A stretch of 64,000 nucleotides of DNA, from contig CM063499.1 in NCBI GenBank assembly GCA_032207245.1, forward strand, positions 41,912,824 through 41,976,823, read 5' to 3'. This DNA is from Pardosa pseudoannulata. Its lineage: Eukaryota; Arthropoda; Arachnida; Araneae; Lycosidae. The position numbers and the translations under genes are program-made. Of this stretch, positions 36,081-46,095 are shown piece after piece; the stretch's first letter is position 1, and every line of letters begins with the position of its first letter. The notes beneath the pieces were generated by a model, which made no database searches, had not been told where the DNA came from, and was given only the letters and a program-made list of their open reading frames with translations.

Positions 36081-36199
36081 TAAGCAGTCGTATCAACAAG
36101 TTTTTGAGATTTTTCAAGATAAATGGATATGTCTATCTGAGCCTTACTGACTTTACTAGTAAAGTTAACAGCTAAATTTGAGTCATAATGTACATTACT

Positions 36200-36927
36200 C
36201 AGGCTTGCAACTGCTGAGGTACTTTCAAAAAGGTGAGAAAAGTAACAAATAATACAGAATAAGTGACAAAAAAGTGACTAAACATTAAAAAAAAAAAAAA
36301 AAAAAAGTTTTTTTTCTCCTCTTGATTACAGATGCTATTATTAAGATTTTTCTATTTATTTTAACTCTAAACCAAATGATTCATGCATGACATGATTTTA
36401 GCTTCAAATACAAAAAAAAAAGGTTAAAAATTTTGTTTAACACAACTCAACATTGCTTTTTACTCAAGAAAATCTATAGATTAGATTTGAGTACATAAAA
36501 TACATTAATTTTATAATCACAATTTTCTGCATATATTAATGTTTTGAAATATGTATATAGCTAGATTAGAGTAAACAAAAATTGTGAAGAAAAAGAAATG
36601 TGTGCTTTGACGTAAATTACTTTAATGTATTAAATGTACATTTCAGTACAAATGTAGATTTCAGGATTTTCTTTACGACTTTTTAAAATCATTAAATTCT
36701 GGAGACCATATGACTAATTACATTTTAATAAGAAAAATAATATTAGAGCATCACCTTTTTGGTCTTTTATTAAAATATTTTGTTATTAATTCAGATTTTC
36801 TTTTTTCAACAGACTTTTGTTGTAATACACCATGAAAAAAGTGACTGTTTACTTAAAAAAGTGACAAAAGTGATCAATTGTAAAAAAAGTGACTAAAGAT
36901 GCGAAAAGTGACGGAATTGCAAGCCTG
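36200..36927 (+). mobile_element. hAT-like element B, copy 2 (complete)
   Basis: 728 bp with perfect 11-bp inverted ends CAGGCTTGCAA/TTGCAAGCCTG and a shared ATTACT immediately outside each end. AAAGTGAC/GTGACAAA motifs are repeated at both subterminal regions (about 36236-36282 and 36838-36913). No coding capacity. The 6-bp flank match is shorter than the usual hAT octamer and may be a decayed 8-bp duplication. Confidence 0.85.
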
Positions 36928-37054
36928 ATTACTGACGTGCATTCTAAAAGAATTATTGAGATTACGTTTCGAAATTAACAGTGTTAAAATGAGATTCTAA
37001 TAGAATGTTTAATTAGCAAGTAAAAAGCTCATATTTGAAAGACCGTTAAATCAA

Positions 37055-38060
37055 AACAACTTAAGGAGAAAAAAAGTCTAAAAGTAAAACTATAAAATTT
37101 CATACCACAAAGCTGATCTTCAATTACAGAAACGCAAAAAAAGTAAGCAATAAGATTCCTATTGAAGACAGCTAAAGTACGATAATATAGGAGAGTGGAA
37201 TAACTACGAAAATCAGAAAATTTGTTGAAAAAGGACTTGGTCATCGAAGAAACAGGAAGGATTATTCAACAAAAATCCTTTTCACTCAAATCAAAATTAT
37301 GTACGAATTCTGGAAACGATTGTCTCACGAATGTTCCTAAGAACTGAAAATAATTTATCAATTTTTGTTCGGTGTTTTCTTTCTTTAACCTTTCATCTTT
37401 TCTCTAAAAGCAAAAGCAAAACTATAAAATTCCATACCATAAAGCTGATCTTCATTTAGAGAAACGCAAAAAAAAGTGAGCAATAAGATTCCTATTGAAG
37501 ACAAGTAAATGATAATTATGAGAATGAAATGATTACGATGATCAGAAAATTTGTTGAGAAAGGATTTGCTCATTGAAGAAACAGGGAGGATATTTAACAA
37601 AAATCATTTTCACTCAAATCCAAGTTATGTACGAATTCAGGAAAGGATTTTCCCACGAATGTTCCTAAGAAATAGTTTATCAATTTTTGTTTGATGTTTT
37701 ATTTCTTTAACTTTTCATCTTTTCTCAAAAAGCAAAAGCAAAACTATAAAAATTTCATACCATAAAGCTGATCATTTACAGAAACGCAAAAAAGTGAACA
37801 ATAAGATTCCTAAAGACAGGTAAAGTACGATAATATAGGAGAATGGAATAACTACGAAGATCAGAAAGTTTGTTGAGAAAGGACTTGCTCATCGAAGAAA
37901 CAGGGGGGGATATTTTACAAAAATTATTTTCATTCAAATCCAAATTATGTCCGAATTCTGGAAACGATTGTCCCACGAATATCCTAAGAACTAGAAATAG
38001 TTTATCAGTTTTTGTTTGCTGTTTTATTTCTTTAACTTTGGATCTTAATTCCATTGGAGC
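37055..38060. repeat. Three-copy tandem repeat, ~330 bp
   Basis: Units of about 325-345 bp with the ATACCA(C/T)AAAGCTGATC landmark near 37103, 37434 and 37758. Shared stretches include GAAACGCAAAAAA, CCTATTGAAGACA and GAATTCTGGAAACGATTGTC. Minus-strand open frames of 71-92 codons occur in each unit and resemble one another. They have no known domain and lengths shift between units, so a coding role is unsupported. Confidence 0.9.
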
Positions 38061-39479
38061 TTCGCCAGGATACGATTTACGTTTCCTAGCGGGTTTCTAC
38101 TATATTTCATCGTATATACGCTATTATTTATATCTTTTCACCTTATTTAATCACCTTTAATTGTATTTACTCCCAATTTTTTGTGTTTTTTATTAACTGT
38201 TAGTTATATCTTTCTTTTCAATTAATTTTTATATATTAATATTATATTTCTTACTTTTTAAATCTTAATTTTACCTTTTGTAACCGGCATCTTGAATACT
38301 ATTGTTATCATTATGAATTGCTCCCATGTCAAACTAGCTATCTTAACTGGAGATATACCCTTCCGGGTCAGGTGCTCCAATAACTACCATCAAATGGAAG
38401 CTGGTCGTGGTGGATCTTAATTTTGCTTATCCCTTTTCCGCAGCTGGAGGCAGTTACGTGTTCGATCTTAATACATCTGTTTGTTTATATGTGAAATTGC
38501 CTCGGTGAATGACACGAGACTGATTTTCTGTCTCTGTGCTTAGTCTGAAATTTCAGCCATCGAGTTCTTCTCAATGATATTGCAACTCCCTTGTAGCTGC
38601 AAAACAGAGATCTGAATTTAGTCCGTCTGTTTGGGCCTTACTTTTGTCGGAATTTATTACTTTATTCTGAAAAAGGGTTTACCTTCTTGTATAAATGTGT
38701 ATAAACGTATCTTAAAAATATTTTGAGTGGTGATAATCTGTAGATCATTGTTGAGCTATCATTATCCATAGAATTTGTCAAACGATGAGATAATGCTTGT
38801 TCCCTAATTGTTAGGGAGATTATGTCAGATGGTATTCATCTTTGGACTGCACAGCTCTACCCATTGTATGGTCTTAGCCATATAAATCGTCCTCATTTCC
38901 ATGCTTGTCTTCATCCCCCTTTTAATTCGTATTTTGTTCATGAAAATGTTTATTTTATATACTTGTTTAAATCTATTTTTCTGCTTGAAGTTCCAACAGT
39001 ATTAGCCGATGTTTGAAGCAAAGAAAAAATATTTTCAACTTGCTCTTCCAAGAAGTAAAGCCTGTAAAACAGAAAAAAACTAAATTATACTACAAACATT
39101 TCCTTTATCTAACAGCACATACGTTTAAATAAAAATTTAGTTTTATACTATGGAATAAAGCACTGATTAAAACATTGAGCTACCCACCTAGAGGCAATAA
39201 TTTATATAATATAGAGTATGTCGAGTGTATCCACAGTTCCGTTTGAATCTCGATCACATTTTGTACATTGGACCTTCTTGATGACAACAGGAAGGTCAAT
39301 TTACAATTTTACATTCCTGTGCGATTTATGAGATATTACAAGCTTGAGAGTTCCAATTTCTTCGACCTTTAAAGTGAATTTTTTAGCAACGATTGCCGAA
39401 TATAAAATTTCCAACTATTCGTTCGAGAAGTAATTAGAATAATATCACGAACTGTTAAGTATATACCGATAATTTATCC
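38061..39479. other. Gene-free DNA
   Basis: Mixed AT-rich sequence with a less AT-rich patch at about 38280-38660. No motif, RNA gene or repeat family recognised. Confidence 0.45.
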
Positions 39480-40620
39480 GTCGTACACAATTGTGCGAAG
39501 GAATTGTATGTTCATTCACCTTTTCTTTGCCTTGAATGATTCATCGCAACATGCACTGATAAAATATACATTTTTTTCATGTTCCAATAAAATAATTTTT
39601 TGTATGTTCTATATTGCATTAATTTCTTCAAACAATTATAATAACACTGATATTATTGAAAAATTTATCAGTAGCCATATATATATATATATATATTATT
39701 AATATATAATATATATATATACATTCTTAATATATAATATATATATATAAATATATAATATATATAAATGAATTTGTGTCTGTCTATCTGTTCTCGATAA
39801 ACTCAAAAACCATACATACAGCCGCCGTGAAAATTTGGGAAATTATTAGGTATATTAATATTCAAGAAACTTCTAGGGATCCTAGGGAAGATTTTGGTAA
39901 ATTTTTAACGTTCGAAATATATTCTCCCCCCCCCCTTTTTCGAGCATTTCATGTCATTATTCCAAGCATTATATTCTCCGGTTAAACGCAAACGATTAAC
40001 TTTTTTATTTATCCCATCATAAATAAGTGAAACAAGCAATACTTCTAGCAATGTGACGTCATCCCAAGTAATTGTTTTAAACGCAGTTTTCCTCGGTTAA
40101 AAGCAGTAGATTAAAATTTTTTAATTTATCACATAATGAATAGGTGAAAATGATATTTTTCTATCATGACGTCATTACTTCAAATATCTGGTTTATTCAT
40201 TTCTTATTTTACTTTATTTAAACATCGTCGGCGTAGTATCCATTCGATTGGACCTGGAAATTCAGATATAAGGTGATTAACTTTCACTTCTATCTAACGT
40301 AAATTATAGCATTTTTATATCAGAACTCATTTTAAATTTAATTATTGGTTAATTTCTACGTTACAATGAAATGTTTATCAACAATATTTTAACAAGAAAA
40401 GTACAAATTTCAGCGACTCTCATGGGTAAATGAAAACCTATCATTTTATATAGTTATCTTTATATTCATATGGTTGTCAGTATGAATGTGTGTTTCTTCA
40501 TACAAAACCATCTGGTTTGTCATAAATTTACTTAATTTTGGACAACATTTATTAATACCAACAAAATTAGCACGGTTGCTGTTAAAACCTTTGCTTTCTA
40601 TTCTACATTCTACCACTTAA

Positions 40621-41179
40621 CTCCTTCCGGTATGATTTAATAATGAAAAACTGAATGAAACAAGTTTTTTAAATAAAAATTAAATGGCTGTTTCATTTTA
40701 CAATTCTTACATATTCTTAATTAAAATCCACTTTTTACATAGTGTTAAATAATATCAGAAACAGTAAAATTAAGAAAATATCAAAGCAAAACATTAATAA
40801 GGTATACAGATAATAGTCTTCAAGCTAGTGGTACTTTTCAAAACAAAGTGCAAAGGAATTCTTACACCGCCAAGTAGTCTCACTTTTAATTTGATTCTTG
40901 TAACACACACGGCATTTCTTAGTAGGTTTTCTTTTATTCTGACTCATTAATTTGGCAATGACTTGTACCAAGAAATTCTAAGTAAACAATATGCAATAGT
41001 GACTTGTGATTTTCACAAGTGATAAAAGTGTTGCCAAATTCAGTAAACTAGAAATTTTAAACTAAATTAATTATCATATTTAACAGTAACTTTAATCGCA
41101 TGACGAGTGTAGATCGTCATTGTGCGGTATGGAATGAAAAACTAATGACGACCTGGACTCGTCATTCTACCGGAAGGGG
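40621..41179 (-). mobile_element. piggyBac-derived element retaining the cysteine-rich tail
   Basis: 559 bp with inverted ends CTCCTTCCGGTA and TACCGGAAGGGG, preceded by TTAA (40617-40620) and followed by TTAC (a mutated TTAA). It is nested inside the Helitron-like element and carries the transposase tail relic described at 40825-40962. Confidence 0.82.
40825..40962 (-). pseudogene. piggyBac transposase C-terminal zinc-binding domain relic
   Basis: The minus-strand translation includes NKRKPTKKCRVCYKN, SETTWRCKNSFALC and FEKYH before a stop. This fits the piggyBac cysteine-rich C-terminus (C-x2-C ... ET.. C ... LC...CF..YH), which binds the transposon ends. One of the usual paired cysteines appears lost near CKNS. 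The catalytic core is absent. The fragment lies just inside the end of its TTAA-flanked element, where the tail belongs. Confidence 0.8.
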
Positions 41180-41792
41180 TTACTATCTCAAGATCTGTTA
41201 ACGTTGCTAATTAACGTATAGTAGTAATACAGTAGTATAAAAACTCAATATTGGTATAATACGCTTATAACAGAAATATATAAATATGACTTGAACTGTA
41301 CTGAGACGAATTTAGAGAGTTATGAACTAAAAAAAAAAAAAAATCTTTGTTTAGAAGTAATACATTAAGTTCACCGTAGCAAAGCACGGACACACTTGCT
41401 AGTTTACTATAATTATGTACTTCTATCATTTGCTGCGTCGCCGGTCACCGATGACCCCATGGCAGTCAATGTATTAATATCTTGTCTTTGGCAACGAGTT
41501 AAGTTGAGAAGAACTTCCTTGAAATAAATGGTAAAAATTCTGTGCTATTATTATGAGTTGTGTGTTGTTATAATGTAAATTGTATTCACGACTGACAGGT
41601 TTGAAGTCGTACGACCTACTGTGAGACTCTAAACACACTGTGTACAACTGTTTAATTATTAAAACACAGACACTGAAGTTTCCAATGTTCTCTGATAACC
41701 AGTCTGATTGCTGAAATTTTGCGTATTTCATGCCAAATTTTTGTTTACCCATCAATCTAGGAAAACAAGTTGCATCCAGTTTCTTGATAGGG

Positions 41793-41974
41793 TTTGGTTT
41801 ATTTTGGTTTGGAGTGCAACGGTCTACTTTTTGCAACACGAAGGCTAATGAGACCGGGACCTACTGCTTAAAGCCGATTCTAAACGGCTACGAACATCCA
41901 CGTCGCAGTGGGATTCGAACCCACGAACTCCGGTTTCGAAGACCAGCACCCTAACCATTTGGCCATCGTTCGGC
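41793..41974 (-). mobile_element. tRNA-derived SINE, copy 1
   Basis: Flanked by the perfect 12-bp duplication TTCTTGATAGGG (41781-41792 and 41975-41986). On the minus strand a tRNA-like head (about 41973-41901) has GATGGCCAAATGGTTAGGG (A box) and GTGGGTTCGAATCCCAC (B box). The anticodon-stem equivalent CTGGT-CTTCGAA-ACCGG puts TCG at the anticodon position, Arg-like. A ~100-bp unrelated body and an AAACCAAAATAAACCAAA tail follow. Frames read through it are artefacts. Confidence 0.93.
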
Positions 41975-42406
41975 TTCTTGATAGGGAACTAATCCCCACT
42001 GAAATATTCTTCACACTCTTTCTTAGTTGGTCGGTCATATCCCTTTGTCCATCAGTGTTCTGATGAATTAAAATTAGAAATGAAACAAGCATACGCTTAT
42101 CTCTAATAATGATAATACATTGCTAATTTATAGGAAGAAAGAAAACCTGCGTTGTACGAATATCACGTTAGACTGTAAAGAACACTGTAAGCAGTGAGTA
42201 GTGAAGCAGCGGTAGTAGTAGAAAAAAAAAAACAGTATTCAAAATGGTATGAAAAATAAACTTCCTATTCGTTTTCAAGTTGAAATTTGATAGTTCAGAG
42301 GCTATCAAATTAACCATTAATTTGACAAGATGTTTTTTCAAATATATTTTTTTTTTAATTTCTGCTATTTTCCCATGTCTGCATAGACATTAGGATCTCT
42401 ATAAAT

Positions 42407-42410
<4 letters not shown>

Positions 42411-42491
<81 letters not shown>
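42411..42491. repeat. (TA)n microsatellite
   Basis: About 40 TA dinucleotides with one TG interruption. Confidence 0.95.
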
Positions 42492-42659
42492 CCTTTTCCC
42501 TTTTTGAGATAATTAATGTCCGCTGTGGCGAACACTAACAATTATGTTATATAGTACTTATAAATATATATGCTCGATGTAGCGGCCAGACTTTGCCAAA
42601 TTAAGGATTAAACATTTATAATATACGATTTTCTATGATAATGTAATGATTTTATTTAA

Positions 42660-42902
42660 CACTAGATTATCCAAAGAAATCTTTTTGACTGCTTTTTAAT
42701 TTCAGTTAGAAAAACAATTACGTATATAATGACACAATTTCTTAAAATTTTGTGACTTTTTGTACAGCATATAAATGCTTTTATTAATATGTTGCACAAA
42801 AAAAAGTCACAACATTCTAAGAAATTGTGTCGTTATATACATAATTGTTTTTCTAATTGAAATTAAAAAATAGTCAAAATGACTTCCTTGGCCAATCTAG
42901 TG
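42660..42902. mobile_element. Foldback TTAA-type MITE
   Basis: 243 bp, almost entirely a hairpin with ~105-bp arms. It starts CACTAGATTATCC and ends with the inverse CCAATCTAGTG, flanked by TTAA on both sides (42656-42659 and 42903-42906). Centre at about 42780. No coding. Confidence 0.88.
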
Positions 42903-43501
42903 TTAAATAAACTGGGTTACGGAAGACAGCGACATAAGGCGATATCACTCAGCAGGGCACATCTCAACTTATGACAATTCTGGCTTTAGTTTCAAACGGA
43001 AGGGCAGTTTATTGTTTGTCTATTGGCTATTGTAAACATGAAAATGAATGGGAAGGGCATTATAGTAGTTTAAGAAGTTGCAACAAATTGCTTCATAGAA
43101 TGACTACAATACTTTTGACGTTTAAAAATTTAAAGCTGTTCTAATTTGCTTAACCCTTTGACATGCAATGAAAACGAAATTTGAATTGTCCGAAAAATAC
43201 TATTTAGTTTGGCTTTCCTAAACAATTTTGTTGAGAAAGAGAACACTTATTTTGAGACTTACATTGTTGAATAACATTTAATGAGGTATATATGATATTA
43301 ATAGAGAGTATAATTAATAGTTTAAAATTAGTATTTCTGTAAAGTATGAATCATTACAAAGCTTTGTCGATTAGGTAGAGGAACTGGCAATTTTTACACT
43401 TCTATGTAGCTTTGCAACTTACATTATTTTTAAAGAATAAATAACATTTACATTCTAATCAACGCAGTAACGAAGAACGAGTTAAATAATTAAATGATTT
43501 A

Positions 43502-43636
43502 GGGCCCGTCTCACCTAAGTCATTTAATGGTTAACCGTGATTAATCTCTGTTTAAACGGAGAATTGCATCCCACCATTTGTTGGCGTCTTGGATTAATCG
43601 TAGCTAGTCGTTAAACGACTATGGTGAGACCTGCAC
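43502..43636. mobile_element. PIF/Harbinger-like MITE, copy 2
   Basis: 135 bp, GGGCCCGTCTCACC at the left end and GGTGAGACCTGCAC at the right, flanked by TTA on both sides. Its right TTA is shared with the TTAA of the next element. Confidence 0.9.
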
Positions 43637-43640
43637 TTAA

Positions 43641-44045
43641 CCCTTTCGAAGGCCGTGGGAAGATTACTTCCCACCTACATGATCTTACAAAATACACCTG
43701 TGAGAAGTGAAAATCCCATTATAATATACGGGCCTTGCCATTATAACGATTGGAAGACTGATTCTCGCTTCAGTTTTGCTCTGTCATCTATTGTTTGATT
43801 TTGTTCGGAGTGCTACGGTCTACTTTTTGCAACACGAGGGCTAATAAAACCGGGACCTACAGCTTAAAGCCGATTCTGAACGGCTACGAACATCCATGTC
43901 ACTGTGGGATTCGAACCCACGAACTCCGGTACCGAAGGTCAGCACCCTAACCAATCGGCCATCTATTGCTTGATCAATTGAATATAGTTAGCATTTCTGC
44001 TTTGAAAGTTTGAAAACGTTGAGCTAGAAATGGCCCACGAAAGTG
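43641..44045. mobile_element. piggyBac-like MITE carrying a SINE
   Basis: Flanked by TTAA (43637-43640 and 44046-44049), with related inverted ends CCCTTTCGAAGGCC and GGCCCACGAAAGTG. A SINE with its own target duplication sits inside, so this element is older than the SINE. Confidence 0.75.
43800..43960 (-). mobile_element. tRNA-derived SINE, copy 2
   Basis: Same family and orientation as the 41793 copy, with B box GTGGGTTCGAATCCCAC. Flanked by a 14-bp duplication with one mismatch, ATCTATTGTTTGAT (43786-43799) and ATCTATTGCTTGAT (43961-43974). Confidence 0.93.
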
Positions 44046-44188
44046 TTAATATCCAAAATAAATTAACATGAGGATAATTGTAATAACGTTTGAAGTAATT
44101 CATATGAACCCGAGTACAATAAACTGGCCAAAGATGGTGACCATTCTTCCAATTGATAACACAGAGCGGTTATCCACCTGAAGACCTA

Positions 44189-44320
44189 GGGCCGGTATCA
44201 TCAAAGGCGTTTAACGACTAACCGTGATTAACCCATGGCGTCAATCAATGTGAGTAGCAAATCTCTGTTTAAACAGATTAATCGTGGTTAGCCGTTAAAC
44301 GACTTTGGCGAGATCGGCCC
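44189..44320. mobile_element. PIF/Harbinger-like MITE, copy 3
   Basis: 132 bp, GGGCCGGTATCATCAAAGG to CTTTGGCGAGATCGGCCC, flanked by CTA on both sides. It contains both the AACCGTGATTAACCCATGG and ATTAATCGTGGTTAGCC halves. Confidence 0.9.
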
Positions 44321-44408
44321 CTAATCAAAGACTGAGAAACCATTCATGTTTGCTAATTAACCCTGCAGTTCGTTAAGTCCTTCACATACAAATAAAAAGA
44401 AATTAGGG

Positions 44409-44560
44409 GGCTCACTTTGGAAGTTGCGGTTAAGTTCGAACGTTCGTTGTGCCCTCATTTTGACGTTAGCTTTATGTTTACTCGCAAAATTTTCGCAAGC
44501 TGACGTCAAAGGGACGTCACAACGAACGTTCGAACCGAACCGCAACTTCTAGAGTAAGTG
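44409..44560. mobile_element. Foldback element, ~60-bp arms
   Basis: The left arm has GAAGTTGCGGTTAAGTTCGA then ACGTTCGTTGTG. The right arm is its complement with few changes (CACAACGAACGTTCGAAC...CCGCAACTTC). The short centre is AT-rich. The flanking duplication is unclear and the family is not assigned. Confidence 0.78.
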
Positions 44561-44585
44561 CTTAAATGTACCTGAAAAATCTATT

Positions 44586-44779
44586 AAGGATGCTACTCAC
44601 GGCAATCGTCTACATAACTAGATTATCTAATGACGTCACTAGATGTGTATTTCGGCCCGTTGGGTTATGTCGAAGATGGAAGCTTTTGCTACTCTCGAGG
44701 GGAGTTACGTCATAATGACGTAGCCAGTCAAAAAAATAGACTATTCCGATCGTTTAGAGTCCCTGTGAGTAGCAACCTT
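44586..44779. mobile_element. Short inverted-repeat MITE
   Basis: Inverted ends AAGGATGCTACTCACGG and the complement of CTGTGAGTAGCAACCTT. Inner ATGACGTCAC and GTTACGTCATAATGACGT palindromes contain CRE-like TGACGTCA-type cores. Family not assigned. Confidence 0.7.
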
Positions 44780-44800
44780 AGTTCACTATTGCTACTTTAA

Positions 44801-44941
44801 GTCTGGCTCCCCGTTGGAATAGCTGGGAATGAATGATCTGACAAATTAGCCAAAAAGGGAACAGAAATTTTGGAAGTAGATACTGGCGATGTACCATTTA
44901 CATCAATAAAAATAATAAAGATACTACAAGGAAAAATTGTG
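44801..44941 (+). pseudogene. Non-LTR retrotransposon RNase H relic
   Basis: The frame from 44801 reads VWLPVGIAGNE, a stop, then SDKLAKKGTEILEVDTGDVP. It matches the RNase H C-terminal motif of LINEs (W.P.H.GI.GNE.AD.LAK.G). The histidine of P-H-G-I is V here and a stop replaces the residue after GNE, so it is inactive. The rest of the ORF is not detected upstream, where a MITE lies. Confidence 0.75.
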
Positions 44942-45149
44942 ATGCTAAATTAACTTTACAGATGAAGCAGTGGCGAGTTGGTTTTCATGCAGGGTGTGCA
45001 GAGAACATGGATTTTCCAATAAATCTTTAATTATTGAGACATGAGTTCTCCATTCTGAAACGGGTTATTTATTATGAATATAAATTTAAAGAATACAATA
45101 AATAAAATATTTACCTACGAGTAGTCGAGTTATAACTATAAAAACAGCT

Positions 45150-45744
45150 AAACTTATGAGAATTCTACTAGCACTGAAGCAAAAATCATGTCTTTTGTTG
45201 TATGGTGTCATATCGGCGGCGAAAAAGCAATGCTTCGGACTTCCACGAAAAAGTTATATTTTCAGCAAACTTAGCACCACATGGCGCCCGCCGCTGCGGT
45301 GCCTCATCCGGATGCTCATTGGTGCCGACAAACCGAACGTCTATTCCACGTGCAGAGGATTTCACTGCACGCTGGCACAATAGAACGAACTGTTTCTTGT
45401 TCGGTCAGTGGATTAAATTATATTTATTAATTGTTTTTAAAATTTGGAAATCATATATTCTGCGATAAAATATCTTGACAATTTTTAAAAACAAAACCAG
45501 GGATATGGTGTCACAGATATAACTTATATACTGTCTGTAAGACACAATGAATGGTAAAATTTGGACTGTTCTGTTAAAATTCGTTTCTTTTTTAAAACAA
45601 AAAACATTGTTTTTCAGCGAATTATTTCAATAAATATAATACATCATGGAATTTTACCACATTAAAACATTTCCCTTTATATTGATGAAACACTTCTTTT
45701 ATATTTCCATGAAAACAAAACCTTACAATATATAAATTTAAATA
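45150..45744. other. GC-richer patch of unknown function
   Basis: 45190-45410 is distinctly richer in GC and CpG than its surroundings and open in three frames on both strands (64-88 codons). None resembles a known domain. It may be a gene 5' end, a retrocopy fragment or a decayed element. The rest (to 45744) is AT-rich with AATAAA-type motifs on the minus strand that could serve the frame at 45745-45945. Confidence 0.4.
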
Positions 45745-45945
45745 TTAACCGTCCGCAAAATCGTATGGCCAGTTAAAATAACAAAAGCGCTTCAGCACGT
45801 AAGTCCCCGCTCTAATACCACGCTTAATAAACCGTACCTTCGGATGATTCTGAATGCCAAGTGCAGGTAAAAAGAGCTGCATTTGCCTTAGTGCTATAGT
45901 ATGCTGTGCTTCTCCAGTAGCCCATACATATAAAGCGTGATTTCG
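45745..45945 (-). pseudogene. Unrecognised coding-like frame (possible terminal exon or gene fragment)
   Basis: A 66-codon stop-free stretch on the minus strand ends at TAA 45747-45745. Composition is protein-like: HALYVWATGEAQHTIALRQM, later PALGIQNHPKVRFIKRG and CYFNWPYDFADG at the C-terminus. Residue use (Trp, Tyr, Gly, balanced charge) is unlike the Lys/Asn/Ile/Phe frames that AT-rich junk yields here. Two stops lie directly upstream and there is no usable ATG for a full-length product. I could not name the family. It may be the last exon of a minus-strand gene, or a dead fragment belonging with the frame at 46096-46311. Confidence 0.4.
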
Positions 45946-46095
45946 CTATTAGTGCGCAATGCGCACACATTTAAATTTCCTACGTCCGTTTGCTTTTGAA
46001 CACGCTACGTGGTGCAGCACCTAGTACCGCACGCACTGTGGAAATACAAGCAAAGAAATCAACATAATATTTGAATATATTATAAATAATATTTA

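Larger units (their letters stand above)
39680..41402 (+). mobile_element. Helitron-like element nested in element D
   Basis: Starts with TA-rich repeats and ends with a hairpin (41374-41389, CCGT.GC/GCACGG around AAA), 9 nt, CTAG, then T. The host reads CCATA|TTTACT across the junction with no duplicated bases, as expected for Helitron-type insertion at A|T. The 5' portion (39776 onward, TGTGTCTGTCTATCTG...) and the 39930-40220 block are related to the copies at about 52950-53486 and 57922-58230. The 5' TC of canonical Helitrons is not evident, so a DINE/HINE-like type is possible. It has no Rep/helicase frame. Confidence 0.7.
39480..41472 (+). mobile_element. TTAA-type element D, split copy
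   Basis: Two blocks, 39480-39679 and 41403-41472, together match the 3' part of the complete element at 51687-52254 (GCCTTGAATG..., CATGCACTGATAA, then GCTGCGTCGCCGGTCAC and CCATGGCAGTCAA). Between them sits a 1723-bp Helitron-like insertion. The 5' end with its TTAA is missing. The outer end reads CAATGTATTAA rather than CAACGTGTTAA. Confidence 0.8.

Noticed and set aside
41901..41973. Possible functional tRNA gene
   Set aside because: A and B boxes are present but acceptor ends do not pair, a SINE body follows, and target duplications flank the whole unit.
41880..42092. 70-codon minus-strand frame with KWLGCWSSKPEFVGSNP
   Set aside because: Translation of the tRNA-derived SINE head; this peptide appears wherever such SINEs are translated.
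43152..43175. TTAACCCTTTGACATGC as a piggyBac-type end
   Set aside because: No inverted partner with TTAA found within 2 kb, so a whole element cannot be supported.
45281..45424. Short frame beginning MAPAAAVPHPDAHW
   Set aside because: 47 codons, Ala/Pro start from CpG-rich sequence, no family resemblance and no supporting upstream elements.
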